DNA of 64,000 nucleotides from Annona cherimola (Eukaryota; Streptophyta; Magnoliopsida; Magnoliales; Annonaceae), in assembly GCA_030490835.1 (NCBI GenBank), contig CM059975.1, positions 57,527,174 to 57,591,173 on the forward strand. Reading direction: 5' to 3'. Shown here in pieces: positions 1 to 10,403 of this stretch; position 1 is the stretch's first letter; every line of letters starts with the position of its first letter. Below the pieces are notes generated by a model. It worked only from the letters and a program-made list of their open reading frames with translations, was not told the DNA's origin and made no database searches. Made by a program: the position numbers and the translations under genes.

Positions 1-1484
1 GCCACTTGCTCTCTTCTAGATTCTAGCTCTAGGGGGCATAAACAACTAGAGTCACTTGCTCTCTTCTAGATTCAAAGCTCTAGGGGGCATAAACAACTAG
101 AGCCACTTGCTCTCTTCTAGATTCAAAGCTCTAGGGGGCATATACAATCATTTGCACAAGTAGGTGATGAGTCTCACTCCAATCACACCCTACTTTGCAT
201 ACACTTGATCTTAGCTACCCAAGCTAAATCAAGATTTATACAACCAAATAAAGAAATGAATAAAAACTACACTTTACAGATTTGTGTAGGAAGTTTTGAG
301 CTCGAGGAAGAAATCAAAAACAGCTGGGATGATGATCGTTGAAGCAACCTGCAGTTTGAAACTCTTTCTTCCTTTGAAACACTCAAATATGGAGAAAAGG
401 GATTTGAAAGTCTTTCTTGCACTTCTTTTCTCTCTATGATCCTTAGAGTAGTGTCACTTACTTCTTCTCACGTTCATTTGAATGTCCTTTTATAGATTGA
501 GGAAAATATGAACGTTGTAGAAGTGGTTGGCGTGCAATAAATGAACTCCAACGTTCAAAAATTTGACCGTTATTCTCCAAGTCTAAGATGAAGTCGACTT
601 GGCCTGCGACTTGGCTTCCAAGTCGTACATGGAGTCGACTTGGCCTGCGACTTGGGTTCTTCAGAAACTCAAGTCTGAGACTTGGGTCGACTTGGCTTTC
701 AGACTTTAACTCAAGTTGATCCTGAAGTCGACTTGGGTTGCGACTTGGCTTGGTCTATTGCAAAAATGCCTTGATCTTCTTGAAGTGTCTTGAATCTTGC
801 AAACCATTTGAAAGCTTTGAGTCCTTGCACAATATATGTATGTTCCTTGCTTTGCTTTGGACTCACTTGGTCTTTATGACTTAGGTATTACTCCATTTGG
901 AAGCTAGCTTGAAGATTTGCTTTGAGCTTGATAGACTTGATTTGAATGTAGAACATGATTCTTGACTTTGAAATTGACTCATTTGTTTTTCATCTTGATT
1001 CCTTGGACTTGAGTGATAAATCCTCTTGAATATCTTGAAAACTGCATCTTTGAAAGTTTGAACATCTCAAGTCGTGGATGGAGTCGACCTGGCCTGCGAC
1101 TTCACCCAAGTCGCACCTGGAGTCGACTTCGTTTGCGACTTCGTTATGTTCGTTTCCACTTTTCAGCTCTGGATACTCCAAGTCGATGCTGGAGTCGACT
1201 TCGTCTGCGACTTGACTTCCCAAGTCGCAAGTGGAGTCGACTTGACCTGCGACTTCACCTGTTGCGTTTTGGGATTCATTCTCAAGTCGATATTTGAGTC
1301 GACTTTGGGATCGACTTCACCCAAGTCGAAGTCCAAGTCGACTTGGAGATCGACTTGACCTCTTTGCTTTCCTTAAACATTTAGCAAACATATTAGTACC
1401 TTTTATATACTCAAAATTAGTTCTTGTTAATCATCAAAACTCAAGATTTGGTCAATTTTATTGTTTTAAACATTGTTTCCAACA
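1..1484 (-). mobile_element. Copia LTR, minus strand, cut by window edge
   Basis: Read on the minus strand, this begins TGTTGGAAACAATG at 1484 and matches the start of the plus-strand LTR at 5904. It holds GTCGAC palindrome arrays at about 592-740 and 1070-1350, a TATA box at 487-494, and at least three copies of a roughly 50-bp repeat containing CTAGGGGGCAT at 1-150. Its right end abuts ATATGAGCTATGG, which is copia integrase-region coding sequence on the plus strand, so this LTR inserted into E1. The left end and the second target-duplication copy are outside the window. It could be a solo LTR or the 5' LTR of a full minus-strand element. Confidence 0.85.
487..494 (-). promoter_or_regulatory. 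TATA box of the minus-strand copia LTR
   Basis: TATAAAAG on the minus strand. It lies just downstream of the GTCGAC arrays and upstream of the 50-bp repeats, the same arrangement as in the other copia LTRs of this window. It would mark the U3/R boundary region. Confidence 0.6.
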
Positions 1485-1485
1485 A

Positions 1486-3498
1486 TATGAGCTATGGAAA
1501 GGAAGAAAACCAAATATCTCTTATTTTCATGCTTTTGGATGCACATGCTATGTTTTGAACAATGGAAAAACCAACTTGGGAAAACTAGATGCTAAAAATG
1601 ATGAGGAAATATTCCTTGGTTACTCATCAAATAGAAAAGCATATAGAGTATTCAATAAACGAAACCAAGTTGTAGAAGAATCGATATATGTTGTCTTTGA
1701 TGAGTTTAACCAAACTCCTAGAAAGGAGGATGAATTAAGTGATGCAGATGAAACAAAAGGAAAAGAACAACCAAAGGAAATCGAGCTCAAGCCAAAAAAT
1801 CTCATGGAGGAAAAGGTAAGTGAAGGTAATGACTCTTACAAACCTCCAACTGATTTAAAGTTCAAAAATGCCCATCCAATTGAGCAAGTCATTGGAAATG
1901 TGTATGAAGGAGTAAAAACTAGAAGATCAAAGCAAAACATTTGTGGACAATATGCTTTTGTGTCCAAGATCGAACCAACTACCATTGAACAAGCTCTTAA
2001 TGATGAAAGCTGGGTTATTGCAATGCATGAAGAGCTAAATCAATTTGAAAGAAATGATGTATGGCATTTAGTTCCTAGACCAAATGGTCATACCATTATT
2101 GGTACCAAATGGATATTTAGAAACAAATTGGACGAAAGCGGACTTGTAATTAGAAACAAGGCTAGATTAGTAGCCAAAGGGTATTCCCAGGAAGAAGGAA
2201 TTGATTTTGAAGAATCATATGCACCTGTGGCTAGATTAGAAGTCATACGTATCTTACTAGCATTTGCTTCTCATATGAATTTCAAATTGTTTCAAATGGA
2301 TGTAAAAAGTGCGTTTCTGAACGGATATTTGAATGAAGAAGTATATGTTGAACAACCCCCAGGATTTGAAGAAAAGGATCAATCGAAATATGTTTATAAA
2401 TTGACTAAAGCGTTATATGGATTAAAACAAGCTCCAAGAGCTTGGTATGAAAGGTTGAATAAATTTTTGATTGATCATGAGTTTCAAAGAGGGAAAGTTG
2501 ATACTACTTTGTTCATTAAATATAAAAGTAAAAATATTTTAATTGTACAAATTTATGTAGATGATATAATATTTGGAGTTACTGATGAAACTTTATGCCA
2601 AGAATTTTCTAAGATCATGCAGAGCGAATTTGAAATGAGCATGATGGGAGAATTAAATTTCTTTCTTGGACTACAAATCAAGCAGCAAATAGAAGGGATA
2701 TTCTTAAATCAGTCCAAATATGTCAAAGAAATGCTCAAGAAATTTGGAATGCAAAATGGTAAAGGAGCAAATACACCAATGAGTTCTACGATCAAGATCG
2801 ACAGAGACGAAAACGGTAAATGTATCGATCAAAAGCTCTATAGAAGCATGATAGGATCATTGTTATATTTAACTGCTTCTAGACCAGATATTTTATTCAG
2901 TGTTTGTATGTGCTCTAGATTTCAAGCATGTCCTAAAGAATTACATATATTGGCTGTAAAAAGAATTTTTAAATATTTGATAAATACTATCAATCCTGGA
3001 CTATGGTATCCAAAGGGGTCAACATTTGATTTAATCGGCTATTCGGATGCGGATTTTGCCAGTTACAAAGTAGATAGAAAAAGTACCAGTGAAACTTGTC
3101 AGTTTCTTGGAAATATGTTGGTTTCATGGTACTCAAGGAAACAAACTAGTGTTGCCCTATCTACTGTGGAAGCCGAATATATAGCCGCCGGAAGCTGTTG
3201 TGCCCAACTACTTTGGATGAAACAACAATTGAAAGATTATGGCATTGATTATTTCAATATTCCTATTAAATGTGATAATACAAGTGCTATATGTTTAACT
3301 AAGAATCCTGTACTGCATTCAAGAACAAAGCATATAGATGTAAGACATCATTTTATTAGAGAACATGTTGAGAATCATGATATTTGCTTAGAATATGTGA
3401 AAACTGAAGATCAAATTGCTGATATCTTTACCAAATCTCTAGCAAAGGAATCGTTTTATAAAATTAGAAATGATATGGGGATGATAGAATTAAACTAG
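1486..3498 (+). pseudogene. Copia pol of E1, integrase end to RNase H, 5'-truncated
   Basis: About 670 codons are open from TAT GAG CTA TGG to a TAA at 3496-3498. The order is: post-catalytic integrase region ([10 protein letters not shown], then [17 protein letters not shown]); RT with the palm motif [11 protein letters not shown] near 2296 and YVDDIIFG at 2554; then RNase H (GYSDADF near 3039, VEAEYIA near 3170). This frame shows no stops. The continuous ORF actually opens at 1294 inside the inserted minus-strand LTR, so its first 64 codons are LTR read-through, not pol. Protease and the integrase catalytic core are upstream of the insertion and not visible. The piece encodes polyprotein for cDNA synthesis but is cut off from its gag and its promoter. 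Confidence 0.92.
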
Positions 3499-3529
3499 GA
3501 AGAATTAGACAAATCTGATCTAAAAGGAG

Positions 3530-3660
3530 CCAAGTCGATGCGTCAAGTCGACTCCAGATAAGTCAAGTCGACTCCAGTGAAGTCGACTTGAAAGATGTGA
3601 AGTCGACTCCGAGGTGTCGAAGTCGACTCCGCCTAGGGCAAAGTCGACTCCGCGCGCGCG
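3530..3660 (+). repeat. Internal GTCGAC repeat cluster between pol and the extra ORF
   Basis: At least six AAGTCGA-type units (CAAGTCGACTCC, GAAGTCGACTTG, AAGTCGACTCCGCC and similar) are packed into 130 bp, ending in a CGCGCGCGCG run. The unit is the one that forms the large U3 arrays of the copia LTRs here, yet this cluster is in the internal region, right after the pol stop and ahead of the leader of the extra ORF. E2 and E3 have no such cluster at this place. A role as promoter or splice-related element for the extra ORF is inference. Confidence 0.8.
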
Positions 3661-4016
3661 ACCGTCCGCCTTCTTCCCTTTTTCTTTTTCTTTCTTCTTC
3701 TTCCTTTTCTTCTTCTTCTTATCCTTTCCCCCGCCGTTTTTCCAGCGGATTTTCCTTCTGCAATTCTCCTCTCCGGCAACTCTGCTTCTCTATCTCTCTC
3801 TCTTCTCCAGTTAATCTCCTTCTTTCCGGCATTTCCCGGCGACTGCCATTTTTCTCTTCTTCTTTCCTTCTGGCGATTTTCCTTCTATCTCTCTCTATTT
3901 TCCGGCAACTGCCTCACTGTCTTCGATTCTCTCGTCTTTCTTAAAGATCCTCTCTCTCTCTGCTCTCCTTTCTCGGTCTCAAGCTTCTCTCTATACCTCT
4001 CTAAATTCCTGAATCA
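3661..4016 (+). other. Pyrimidine-rich leader ahead of the extra ORF
   Basis: About 350 bp of almost pure C/T on the plus strand (runs of CTTCTT and TCTCTC) lead directly to the ATG at 4017. It resembles the pyrimidine-rich 5' UTR of a plant gene. It has no TATA box that I can see. Open frames crossing it are low-complexity serine/phenylalanine strings and are not treated as genes. Confidence 0.6.
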
Positions 4017-5606
4017 ATGGCTCCAAAACCCAGACCTCCCAAGCTAGCCGTCTCAAAACCATCCCTCAAACCAGTTCCCAGACAGTTTACATCCCATACC
4101 GACGACGAAGTGCCTAGGAGACAACGTACTTCCTCAAAGCGAGCCCGGGAAGAACCATCTACTTCCACAGGCCACCGAGTGCGTTTTCAAATGGGAACCC
4201 CGTCAAACACAGCAGGTCGTGAGGAACAAGCCCAAACCTCACAAACCACCCAAACTGGGGCAAGAAGAAGAGGCAATATTGCTGCAAAAGCCCAAGTACT
4301 AAAGATGCCAACTACATATTTCAAAACCGAACTCCAGCACAGTCGGTTCTACAAGCACTTCTACGAACGGAAGGTATTCATCCCTAAGATCATTGATTTC
4401 AAGTTTCTCAAAGATTATGGGTCGGATATAGAAGATCTTCTGGAATTTCAAGGTTGGACGAAGCTACTAAAGGAAGATGAAAGGGTCTATCCAGATCTAA
4501 CTAGGATCTTTTATTACCTATGGGATGAGGAATATTACAGCAGTTTTGTAAAAGGAGTTAGCATGTTCTTTGGAATTGGAGTAACTCCAAGTTTGGAAGG
4601 AGCTATGATCAATATCGGACAGATACTTGAGGTACCACATGTAGATGAGCCGCTTCCTGCAAATCTTTCACTTGATCAGATATACAATCAGCTCACTCGG
4701 AGCAACAAATATCATCCCGGGATCAAGTTCTTACACTACATGGATCTGTCCCCAAGGCTGCGCGTTCTACGCCTGCTAATAGCTCACTGCATCTATCCCA
4801 AAGGCGGAGGAAGAAATCAGTTGAATCCTCAAGAAGCCGGGATACTATGGAAGATTGTGAACAGGGTAAAAGTCAGCCTTTCCCGTTTATTCCTTGAAGC
4901 TCTTAGTTGCAGAAAGGACAATCCACGGGGAGTCCTACCCTATGGTACCTGGATCACGAAGATCCTTGAGCATTTCGAGGTGGATATTGAAGGTGAGCCC
5001 TTCGAAGTATTGAAATCCACCAATGCAATCAATAAGGCATTGATCCAGAGAATGAAGATCAATATAAATGAGCTTAGGGCGAAAGCAGAGGCTCCTGAAG
5101 AAGGACAAGCACATACTGAGGGGGAGCAGCCTCCCGAGGCACCATCTGCTCCACCCCGAGACGTTCCCGTGGAGCCAGTATCTCCTATGACGCATGGATC
5201 CTACTCTCCACAGGGATCTGCTGCACCTGATCGGGCGCCTCCATCGTCATCTCAAGAGGTCACATTACAGAGCATTAAAGATGAGATATCTGCTCTACGG
5301 GAGGAAATGGGTCACCAAGAGGATCGCATGACCAGTCTCGTGACCGAGGTTCTCACTGCCATTAATGATATGCATTCCCGACAAGATCGAATCGATCGGG
5401 AAATGCTTACCATTCGGTACCATCTTGCATCAGGGCATCACAAAAATGACCCATACCTGAACTTGATCCATTCGATTCAGGATCAGTTCATCGAGATCCG
5501 ACTCCCACTCCAGTTTCTTCCTTCTATTCCTCGGCTCATGTTCGTCCTATCAAACCCATTCAATCCTCATATCCCATTTTCCAATTTCAATTCATCAAAT
5601 CCTTAG
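4017..5606 (+). CDS. Extra (positional env-like) ORF of E1, plant transposon protein domain
   Basis: An intact 529-codon ORF lies between pol and the 3' LTR, where SIRE/Maximus copia elements carry their so-called env-like ORF. Residues 1-95 are basic, Pro/Ser/Thr-rich and disordered-looking (MAPKPRPPKL start). Roughly residues 100-300 form a globular region resembling the putative plant transposon protein family (Pfam Transposase_32 type), with FKFLKDYGSD and a conserved-looking FYYLWDEEYY. Residues about 355-405 are a Glu/Pro/Ala linker, and about 415-470 are heptad-rich and probably coiled coil. I see no signal peptide and no membrane segment, so a true envelope function is not supported. 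No stops or frameshifts suggest recent constraint or youth. E2 and E3 lack this ORF. The family assignment is from remembered patterns and was not searched. Confidence 0.75.
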   Translation: MAPKPRPPKLAVSKPSLKPVPRQFTSHTDDEVPRRQRTSSKRAREEPSTSTGHRVRFQMGTPSNTAGREEQAQTSQTTQTGARRRGNIAAKAQVLKMPTTYFKTELQHSRFYKHFYERKVFIPKIIDFKFLKDYGSDIEDLLEFQGWTKLLKEDERVYPDLTRIFYYLWDEEYYSSFVKGVSMFFGIGVTPSLEGAMINIGQILEVPHVDEPLPANLSLDQIYNQLTRSNKYHPGIKFLHYMDLSPRLRVLRLLIAHCIYPKGGGRNQLNPQEAGILWKIVNRVKVSLSRLFLEALSCRKDNPRGVLPYGTWITKILEHFEVDIEGEPFEVLKSTNAINKALIQRMKININELRAKAEAPEEGQAHTEGEQPPEAPSAPPRDVPVEPVSPMTHGSYSPQGSAAPDRAPPSSSQEVTLQSIKDEISALREEMGHQEDRMTSLVTEVLTAINDMHSRQDRIDREMLTIRYHLASGHHKNDPYLNLIHSIQDQFIEIRLPLQFLPSIPRLMFVLSNPFNPHIPFSNFNSSNP

Positions 5607-5903
5607 TGATTGAACCATTTTTGAAAGATTGACAAAAAGGGGGAGATAGAATAGGAATAGAGTTGTTTCCAAGAGTTTTTAGAGCATTTTGGGTCGGGTA
5701 GTTTGTATCTAGATTTCATTTTTGCTTTACAGTGTAATCTGTATTGATTTATGAAATTGTTTATGCTCATATATGTGTTTCATGCTTGCTATTTACTATA
5801 CTCTGTTTGAAAGTTATGATCTGTTTTGAAAACTATATGAATATGATTATCTTGAAAGGTACAAGCTCAATTTAGTTTTGTCAATCATCAAAAAGGGGGA
5901 GAT
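5607..5903 (+). other. E1 3' untranslated stretch with two polypurine tracts
   Basis: Non-coding sequence between the extra ORF and the 3' LTR. AAAAAGGGGGAGAT at 5890-5903 directly precedes the LTR and is the plus-strand priming tract. A near-identical copy, AAAAAGGGGGAGATA, lies at about 5635-5649, 250 bp upstream, and could prime a second plus strand. Confidence 0.75.
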
Positions 5904-7608
5904 TGTTGGAAACAATGTTTAAAGCAAAACAAAATTGACCAAAGCATGAGTTTCGATGATTAACAAAGTTAAAATTGAGTATAAGGTGATTACTAATGAC
6001 TTTGCTTAATGATTTAAGGAATGAATTAGCCAAGTCGATATCCAAGTTGACTTGGACTTCGACTTAGGGTGAAGTCGATCCCAAAGTCGACTCCATATTC
6101 GACTCCAAAACAGACCACACAGAAAAATTCAAAATGGAAGGAAAAGCAGGTGAAGTCGCAGGCCAAGTCGACTCCACTTGCGACTTGGGAAGCCAAGTCG
6201 CAAACGAAGTCGACTCCAGCATCGACTTCAGACAGCAAAAACACTCCAGAGCTGATTTTGGGGCACAAAAATGCCGAAGTCGCAGACAAAGTCGACTCCA
6301 GGTGCGACTTGGGTGAAGTCGCAGATGAAGTCGACCCCGAGTTTGACTTGAGTTCTTCAAAGACCAAAATACAGACTCAAGCTCATTTTCAAGATCAACT
6401 TGGGATTTTTCAAATCCAAATCAAAGGTACAATCTCATTATCAATTCTCAAGTCCAAGGCATAGCTTCAAACATAAGTTGAAGATGAAGAAGTTCAAGTC
6501 ATGAAGACTACTATCAAAAGCAACTAAGACAAGTTCTTCAAGGAGTTTTGCAAATATTAGTAGCCATTTCAGAAGAAAATGATTCAAGAAGGAAAGCTAA
6601 GCAAGCTAGAGGAAATCAAACAAGGACCAAGCAAATTTCAGCACAAAGACAGGTCAAGTCGCAACCCAAGTCGACTCCAATATCGACTTGAGGTCAAGTC
6701 TGAAACCAAGTCGACCCAGACTCAGACTTGAGAAACGCGGAACTGAAGTCGCACACGAAGTCGACTCCAGTTGCGACTTGGGAAGCCAAGTCGCAGACGA
6801 AGTCGACTCCACCTGCGACTTGGGGAACCAACGTTCTAATTTTTAAACGTTGGAACATTTATTGCGCGCCAACCACTTCTATAACGTTCAAATCTTCCCC
6901 ATTCTATAAATAGACACTCAAGCAAACGAGAATAAAAACACTACATTGTCTAAAGAGAGAAAAGAAGTGCAAACAAGAGCTCCCATTTTCTTTTCTCTAA
7001 ATTTGAGTGATCTATACATTTTCAAAGGAAGAAATAGCTTAAAGTTGCAAGTAGCTTCAACGACATACAACCGGTTGCTTCTACAAATTCTTCCTCGAGC
7101 TCAATCTTGCCTACACAACTCTGTAAAGTGTAGATCTTCCTTATTTTCATTACTCTTTGTTATTGGTCTTGGTTTGAGTTTGTTGTAACAAACCAAGATG
7201 TTGCAAGTAGAGTTGTGATTGAAGTTGAACTCATCACCTACTTGTATCAAGTGTACAAGCCCCCTAGAGCTAGAATCTAGAAGAGAGCATAGGCTCTGTT
7301 TGTGTATGCCCCCTAGAGCTGGAATCTAGAAGAGAGCAGAGTCTCTAAGTGTATTCGCGGAATACATAGTGGAACCCAAGTCACAACAGTGTGTGAGCTT
7401 GGAAGAGTGGAGTAGGGAGAGGTTGCCCGAACCACTATAAATCTTGCCTACTGTTTACCTTATTGCTTTCACTATTTCATTGCTCTCTATTTGTTTCAAT
7501 CAAGGGGATTAAGCTTTCAAGGGGTTAAGTTTTAATTTACCGAAGAATTTTATAAGAACCCAATTCACCCCTCCCCTCTTGGGTTTTTCCATTAACACGG
7601 GACCAACA
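5904..7608 (+). repeat. E1 3' LTR
   Basis: 1705 bp from TGTTGGAAACAATG to CGGGACCAACA, bounded by a polypurine tract on the left. U3 holds GTCGAC palindrome arrays at about 6030-6350 and 6655-6825. A TATA box follows at 6905. Two copies of the CCCCTAGAGCTAGAATCTAG repeat occur at about 7260-7340. ORFs within it read the palindrome array and are not genes. Confidence 0.9.
6905..6912 (+). promoter_or_regulatory. TATA box of the E1 3' LTR
   Basis: TATAAATA about 80 bp downstream of the last GTCGAC array unit. Its position matches the TATA boxes of the E2 and E3 LTRs. Confidence 0.65.
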
Positions 7609-10403
7609 ACATTATCCTGACAGACTGCAGTCATTTGATTTAAAGAATCACAGACCGTAGCCCGTGTCCTTTTAAACCGGGATCACAGACCGCAGTCTGC
7701 ATCCATATTCGAAAAACATTATAGACCGAAGTCTATATTTTTAAAAATTATTTTTGAAAACACATCACAGACCGCAGTCTGCGTCAACTTATAAAGCAAG
7801 CGCACCCACTTTAAACAAGTTGTCATTTGAAATCCAATTTTAGGATGACCTTCCTTAAATTCTTTTAGAATCATTTTGAGTAAAACATTTTGATAAACAT
7901 TTGAAATATTTGAGAAACAATATATCTTAAAAACCCTTATAATAAAAAAAATTCAAAACTTTTAGATTTCCAAAAATAAATCATAGATTTCTCTAATATT
8001 TTCTTGATTTCCATTTCAGGACCTTTTGCTTACAAAAGTTATGCAATTATACCATCTCCTTCTCCACAACCTAAAAATTATATTATTGTCCACATATCTA
8101 TTATACTATTGTTTACATAAAGAGGAATTGCACAGTCTTTTGCATGCCATTTCGCAACCCGAAATTAAATCATTTTATGAAATCACTTATTAGGTTCGTC
8201 ATCCTTAAATCTCATTCAACAATATTCGTATAAACATTTTTGAAAACATTTTCATCATAGATTTCCTTATCTAAAGGAAATCAAAACTTTTCGAATATCA
8301 TTTCAAAACATACGGACTATGTCTAAAATATCATTTATAATTAAATATCTTGACATAGAAAATTAATCTTTCTCTTTTATAATCTTAATCATTTATTGTA
8401 AAACATCATAAGAGAAATTCAAAAGTTATTTACATTTGTTGTTTTGTGAAAAAAGGCAAAATTTCCTTTTTCTTATAAAATACTTTTAAAACAACATCAT
8501 AAAAACTTGCTTACTTAAAAGCAAATTCCTTAAAAACATTGACATAAAACATAAAATCCTTTAAAATTATATTCATGGAGAACTTGCTTACTCATAAGCA
8601 ATTTCTCAAATCCATTAACATAAAGCATTCCTAACATTGGCAACACTCGAGATAAATTATTTATCTTAAGCAGTGTTGCTTACTTCCCATGAAGCAAACT
8701 TTAAAGCTTTTCATTAAAGTCATCATTTTCCAAAACTTGTGCTTGCCCAATTGTAAAAAATTCATAAAAACATCAGCATATCATCATTTCATCACATAAG
8801 AAAATATCAGTTATGATTTTCAACCCATAATCAAGGGTATACTTACATGTATTGGATCAAACTTGGACTCCACTTTTCCTAGCTTGAATCCCATTTTTCT
8901 TCTCCATTTTTCCTTCTCTTTTTCTCCTATTTTCCTCCCTTTCTTGCTCCTCATGCTGCTGGAAAAAAAATGGAACGTGCTTGCCTTGCTTGGGGGTTTT
9001 TTCCCTTAGCATTTTTCTCTCTCCTCAACCCTTCATACATATGAACGTATACTTGCGTATAAGCTGGATTTTCTAGCTTTGTGGGACCTATTTTCCACAT
9101 AACTTAGCAGCTAATTAAAGCATGCTTACCCCCCTTTGCTTACATGGAAAAATATGGGCCATTTAATTAACAAATTATTTTTTATAAATCCATTAAAATC
9201 CACATCATTAATGGACAAAATCTGTCCATATAATGCGACGTCCCTTCGCAGCAGTCTTTTGCAATTTTTTCCAATGAATTTTTACTTTAATTTATGGCTA
9301 ATTAACTACCCTAGGTAGTAGCCTAATTAGGGAACCATTTATCTTATTAAAAAAAATCATAAAAATTACACAATGCAGCCTTTGAACGTGCACCTCCCTT
9401 CCTTCATGTAGCTGTCCACTTGGGTGGGGTCCACTTGCAGCATCTTTTGAACAATTTTTCCACTTAATTTCCACTTTAATTAATGGGTATTTAATTACCC
9501 TAGGTAACTAGCTTAATTAGGGGTCAATTTAGCTATTAAAAAAATTAATAAAAAATCCAAAAAGCTGCCTCTACCGTGACCTCTCTCTTGCTCCATAATG
9601 CTGTCCACTTGGTGGGGTCCACCTATCATGGACTTTTTCGCATTTTCTTGGCACAAAAATCAACCCAAATCTCGTCCACTATTCACCCTAGCTGCCTAGG
9701 TCATTAAAATACACATTTTTATTTTTTTTAAAATTCAAAAATCTCATGCAATAGCCCCTTGATCGTCCATGTGTGGGCCACCTACATTGTCTCACTTGAG
9801 CTAGCTCATTAGCTCCTTAATTATATCATTAATCAATTAATTTTATTATAATTAGCTTAATTCAAAACCTCTCATTGCATAGATCTCATAATTTTAACCG
9901 TTCGTTTCAAATTTCGTCTCAATCCGACTTTTCTAGTTCAAGTTATGACTATTTGAAGTCATCCTTGAATTTTAATGATGATGATCGATTTTCACCATAA
10001 TTTCATCATAATTTTCATAATCCAACCTTTCCATATGATTAATCACAAAATTATGTGCTTACCTTTCAATTTTCATCTTAATCTGCCTTCCCGGCGTCAA
10101 GTTATACATTTTCTAGCATTTGCTACCTTAACTCCATAATTACCAACATAATCTCCATAAATTAAATCTTAATATATGAGGTAATTATCCTCAATATATT
10201 TTCATTTCCTAATCCTCATTAAGCATCTTTAATCACATTGACCTATATCGGCTTATATTGATCATTCATCATCATTTGCCCTAATTGCAATAAATCATCA
10301 ATATTGCTTAGGAAAATCATTTATAATTCTACTAAACCATACATGATTCTTTTATATATGCCAAATGCATATATGTAAGCCTTACTTGGGTTTGGGTATC
10401 ACA
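7609..10403 (-). mobile_element. Gypsy-type LTR, minus-strand 5' half, split by E1
   Basis: AT-rich non-coding DNA. Its right end, read on the minus strand, is TGTGATACCCAAACCCAAG, like the ends at 23111 (TGTGAAACCC) and 27951 (TGTAACACCC). The block near 9898-10100 (CGTTTCAAATTTCGTCTCAATCC, then CCGGCGTCAAGTTAT) has counterparts near 22600 and 27470-27670, so these LTRs are homologous. 7620-7790 carries repeated palindromes of the form CAGACCGCAGTCTG. The other half would be upstream of E1, outside the window. No genes. Confidence 0.65.

Larger units (their letters stand above)
1485..7608 (+). mobile_element. Copia element E1 (SIRE/Maximus-like), 3' part
   Basis: This is the 3' portion of a Ty1/copia element: the end of integrase, RT, RNase H, an extra ORF (4017-5606), a polypurine tract and a 3' LTR. 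The 5' part lies beyond the window, on the other side of the minus-strand LTR that interrupts it at 1484/1485. The sequence following the LTR is ACATT, the expected 5-bp target duplication, but its partner cannot be seen. The surroundings from 7609 are gypsy LTR sequence, so E1 itself is nested in a gypsy LTR. Confidence 0.88.

Noticed and set aside
990..1358. Overlapping ORFs on both strands with VDS, CDL and SRL-rich peptides
   Set aside because: They read the GTCGAC palindrome arrays; the same peptides recur in every copia LTR and on both strands, so they are repeat shadows.
1294..1485. Start of the long 734-codon ORF
   Set aside because: The first 64 codons lie in an inserted minus-strand LTR; pol homology starts at 1486.
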